64,000 nt of DNA from Tropicimonas marinistellae (GTDB lineage Bacteria; Pseudomonadota; Alphaproteobacteria; Rhodobacterales; Rhodobacteraceae). Below, piece by piece: positions 63,837 through 64,000 of this stretch (positions are counted from its first letter, which is position 1; every line of letters begins with the position of its first letter). The notes beneath the pieces are model-generated. The model saw nothing but the letters and a program-made list of their open reading frames with translations, searched no databases and had not been told where the DNA came from. Location: positions 574,775 to 638,774 of the forward strand of contig NZ_LNCI01000002.1 of the NCBI RefSeq assembly GCF_001509585.1, given 5' to 3'. The position numbers and the translations under genes were made by a program.

Positions 63837-64000
63837 GTCATTAATCTCCAAAAAAGGTTGATACTTGTTCACCCATCCCAGCACGGGGGGCACGACAATC
63901 TTCCCACAAGTTTCTGTTTTTCAAAGCACGCATAGGTAGATAAGACTTTCTGGCGGTTTATTACCCGATTAGACGTAAATCGATATCAGTTCGTTCAATC
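63837..64000. other. AT-rich upstream region of the small peptide gene
   Basis: The last 164 bp of the window are AT-rich and look like a promoter region for the peptide gene. In leftward orientation TTTACGTCTAATC occurs, sharing TTACGT and CTAATC elements with the palindrome region upstream of the LuxR-type gene, but the match is too short to call a shared site. Confidence 0.35.

Overview
The window is chromosomal DNA of a GC-rich alphaproteobacterium, most likely of the Rhodobacteraceae (Roseobacter group). The signs are an S9 protein with an acidic N-terminal extension, a DUF3329 protein, a PAS_5 protein, a DUF1127 protein beside a MocR regulator, class II DAHP synthase, Hint/RTX proteins, and a liv transporter operon with extra secreted proteins. 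No rRNA, tRNA, insertion sequence, phage or CRISPR array is visible.

Layout: (1) 1-5.2 kb, a small secreted protein and a chemotaxis group (large PAS-containing receptor, cheB, cheD). (2) 5.2-13.8 kb, an unexplained 248-bp tandem duplication, a 2-hydroxyacid dehydrogenase, galT-galK, a DUF3329 membrane protein, a secreted sugar dehydrogenase, an eight-haem cytochrome c and a Crp-type regulator. (3) 14.0-24.7 kb, two paralogous secreted sulfatases, a secreted HAD phosphatase, then a tightly overlapping MoxR/DUF58/DUF4381/VWA/VWA-TPR/BatD operon. (4) 24.8-29.1 kb, TrmO, then a calcium-binding RTX/Hint protein followed by what look like decayed Hint pieces. (5) 29.1-35.4 kb, a GcvT-type FAD demethylase, small metabolic genes and a MocR/DUF1127 divergent pair. 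(6) 35.5-42.9 kb, rplM-rpsI, chrA, thiE, trmJ, ctaA, a M32 carboxypeptidase and a SnoaL-like secreted protein. (7) 42.9-50.9 kb, a branched-chain amino-acid (liv) ABC transporter operon with four small secreted proteins between its genes, and a GlxA-type regulator upstream. (8) 51.2-57.3 kb, aroG, a PAS_5 protein, yicC, gmk, a gamma-carbonic-anhydrase-like protein and a soluble PhoR-like kinase. (9) 57.5-63.9 kb, a type I secretion cluster: LuxR-type regulator with a degenerate receiver, HlyD, ABC exporter, an extremely serine-rich protein with a unique C-terminal domain, and a 62-residue Lys/His- and Ser-rich peptide.

The two most promising unexplained systems are the type I secretion cluster with its serine-rich putative cargo at the right end, and the family of three secreted C-x5-C-x5-C proteins translationally coupled to liv transporter genes. 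Third comes the sulfatase/HAD/MoxR-Bat neighbourhood. All functional statements come from reading motifs; no database search was run.
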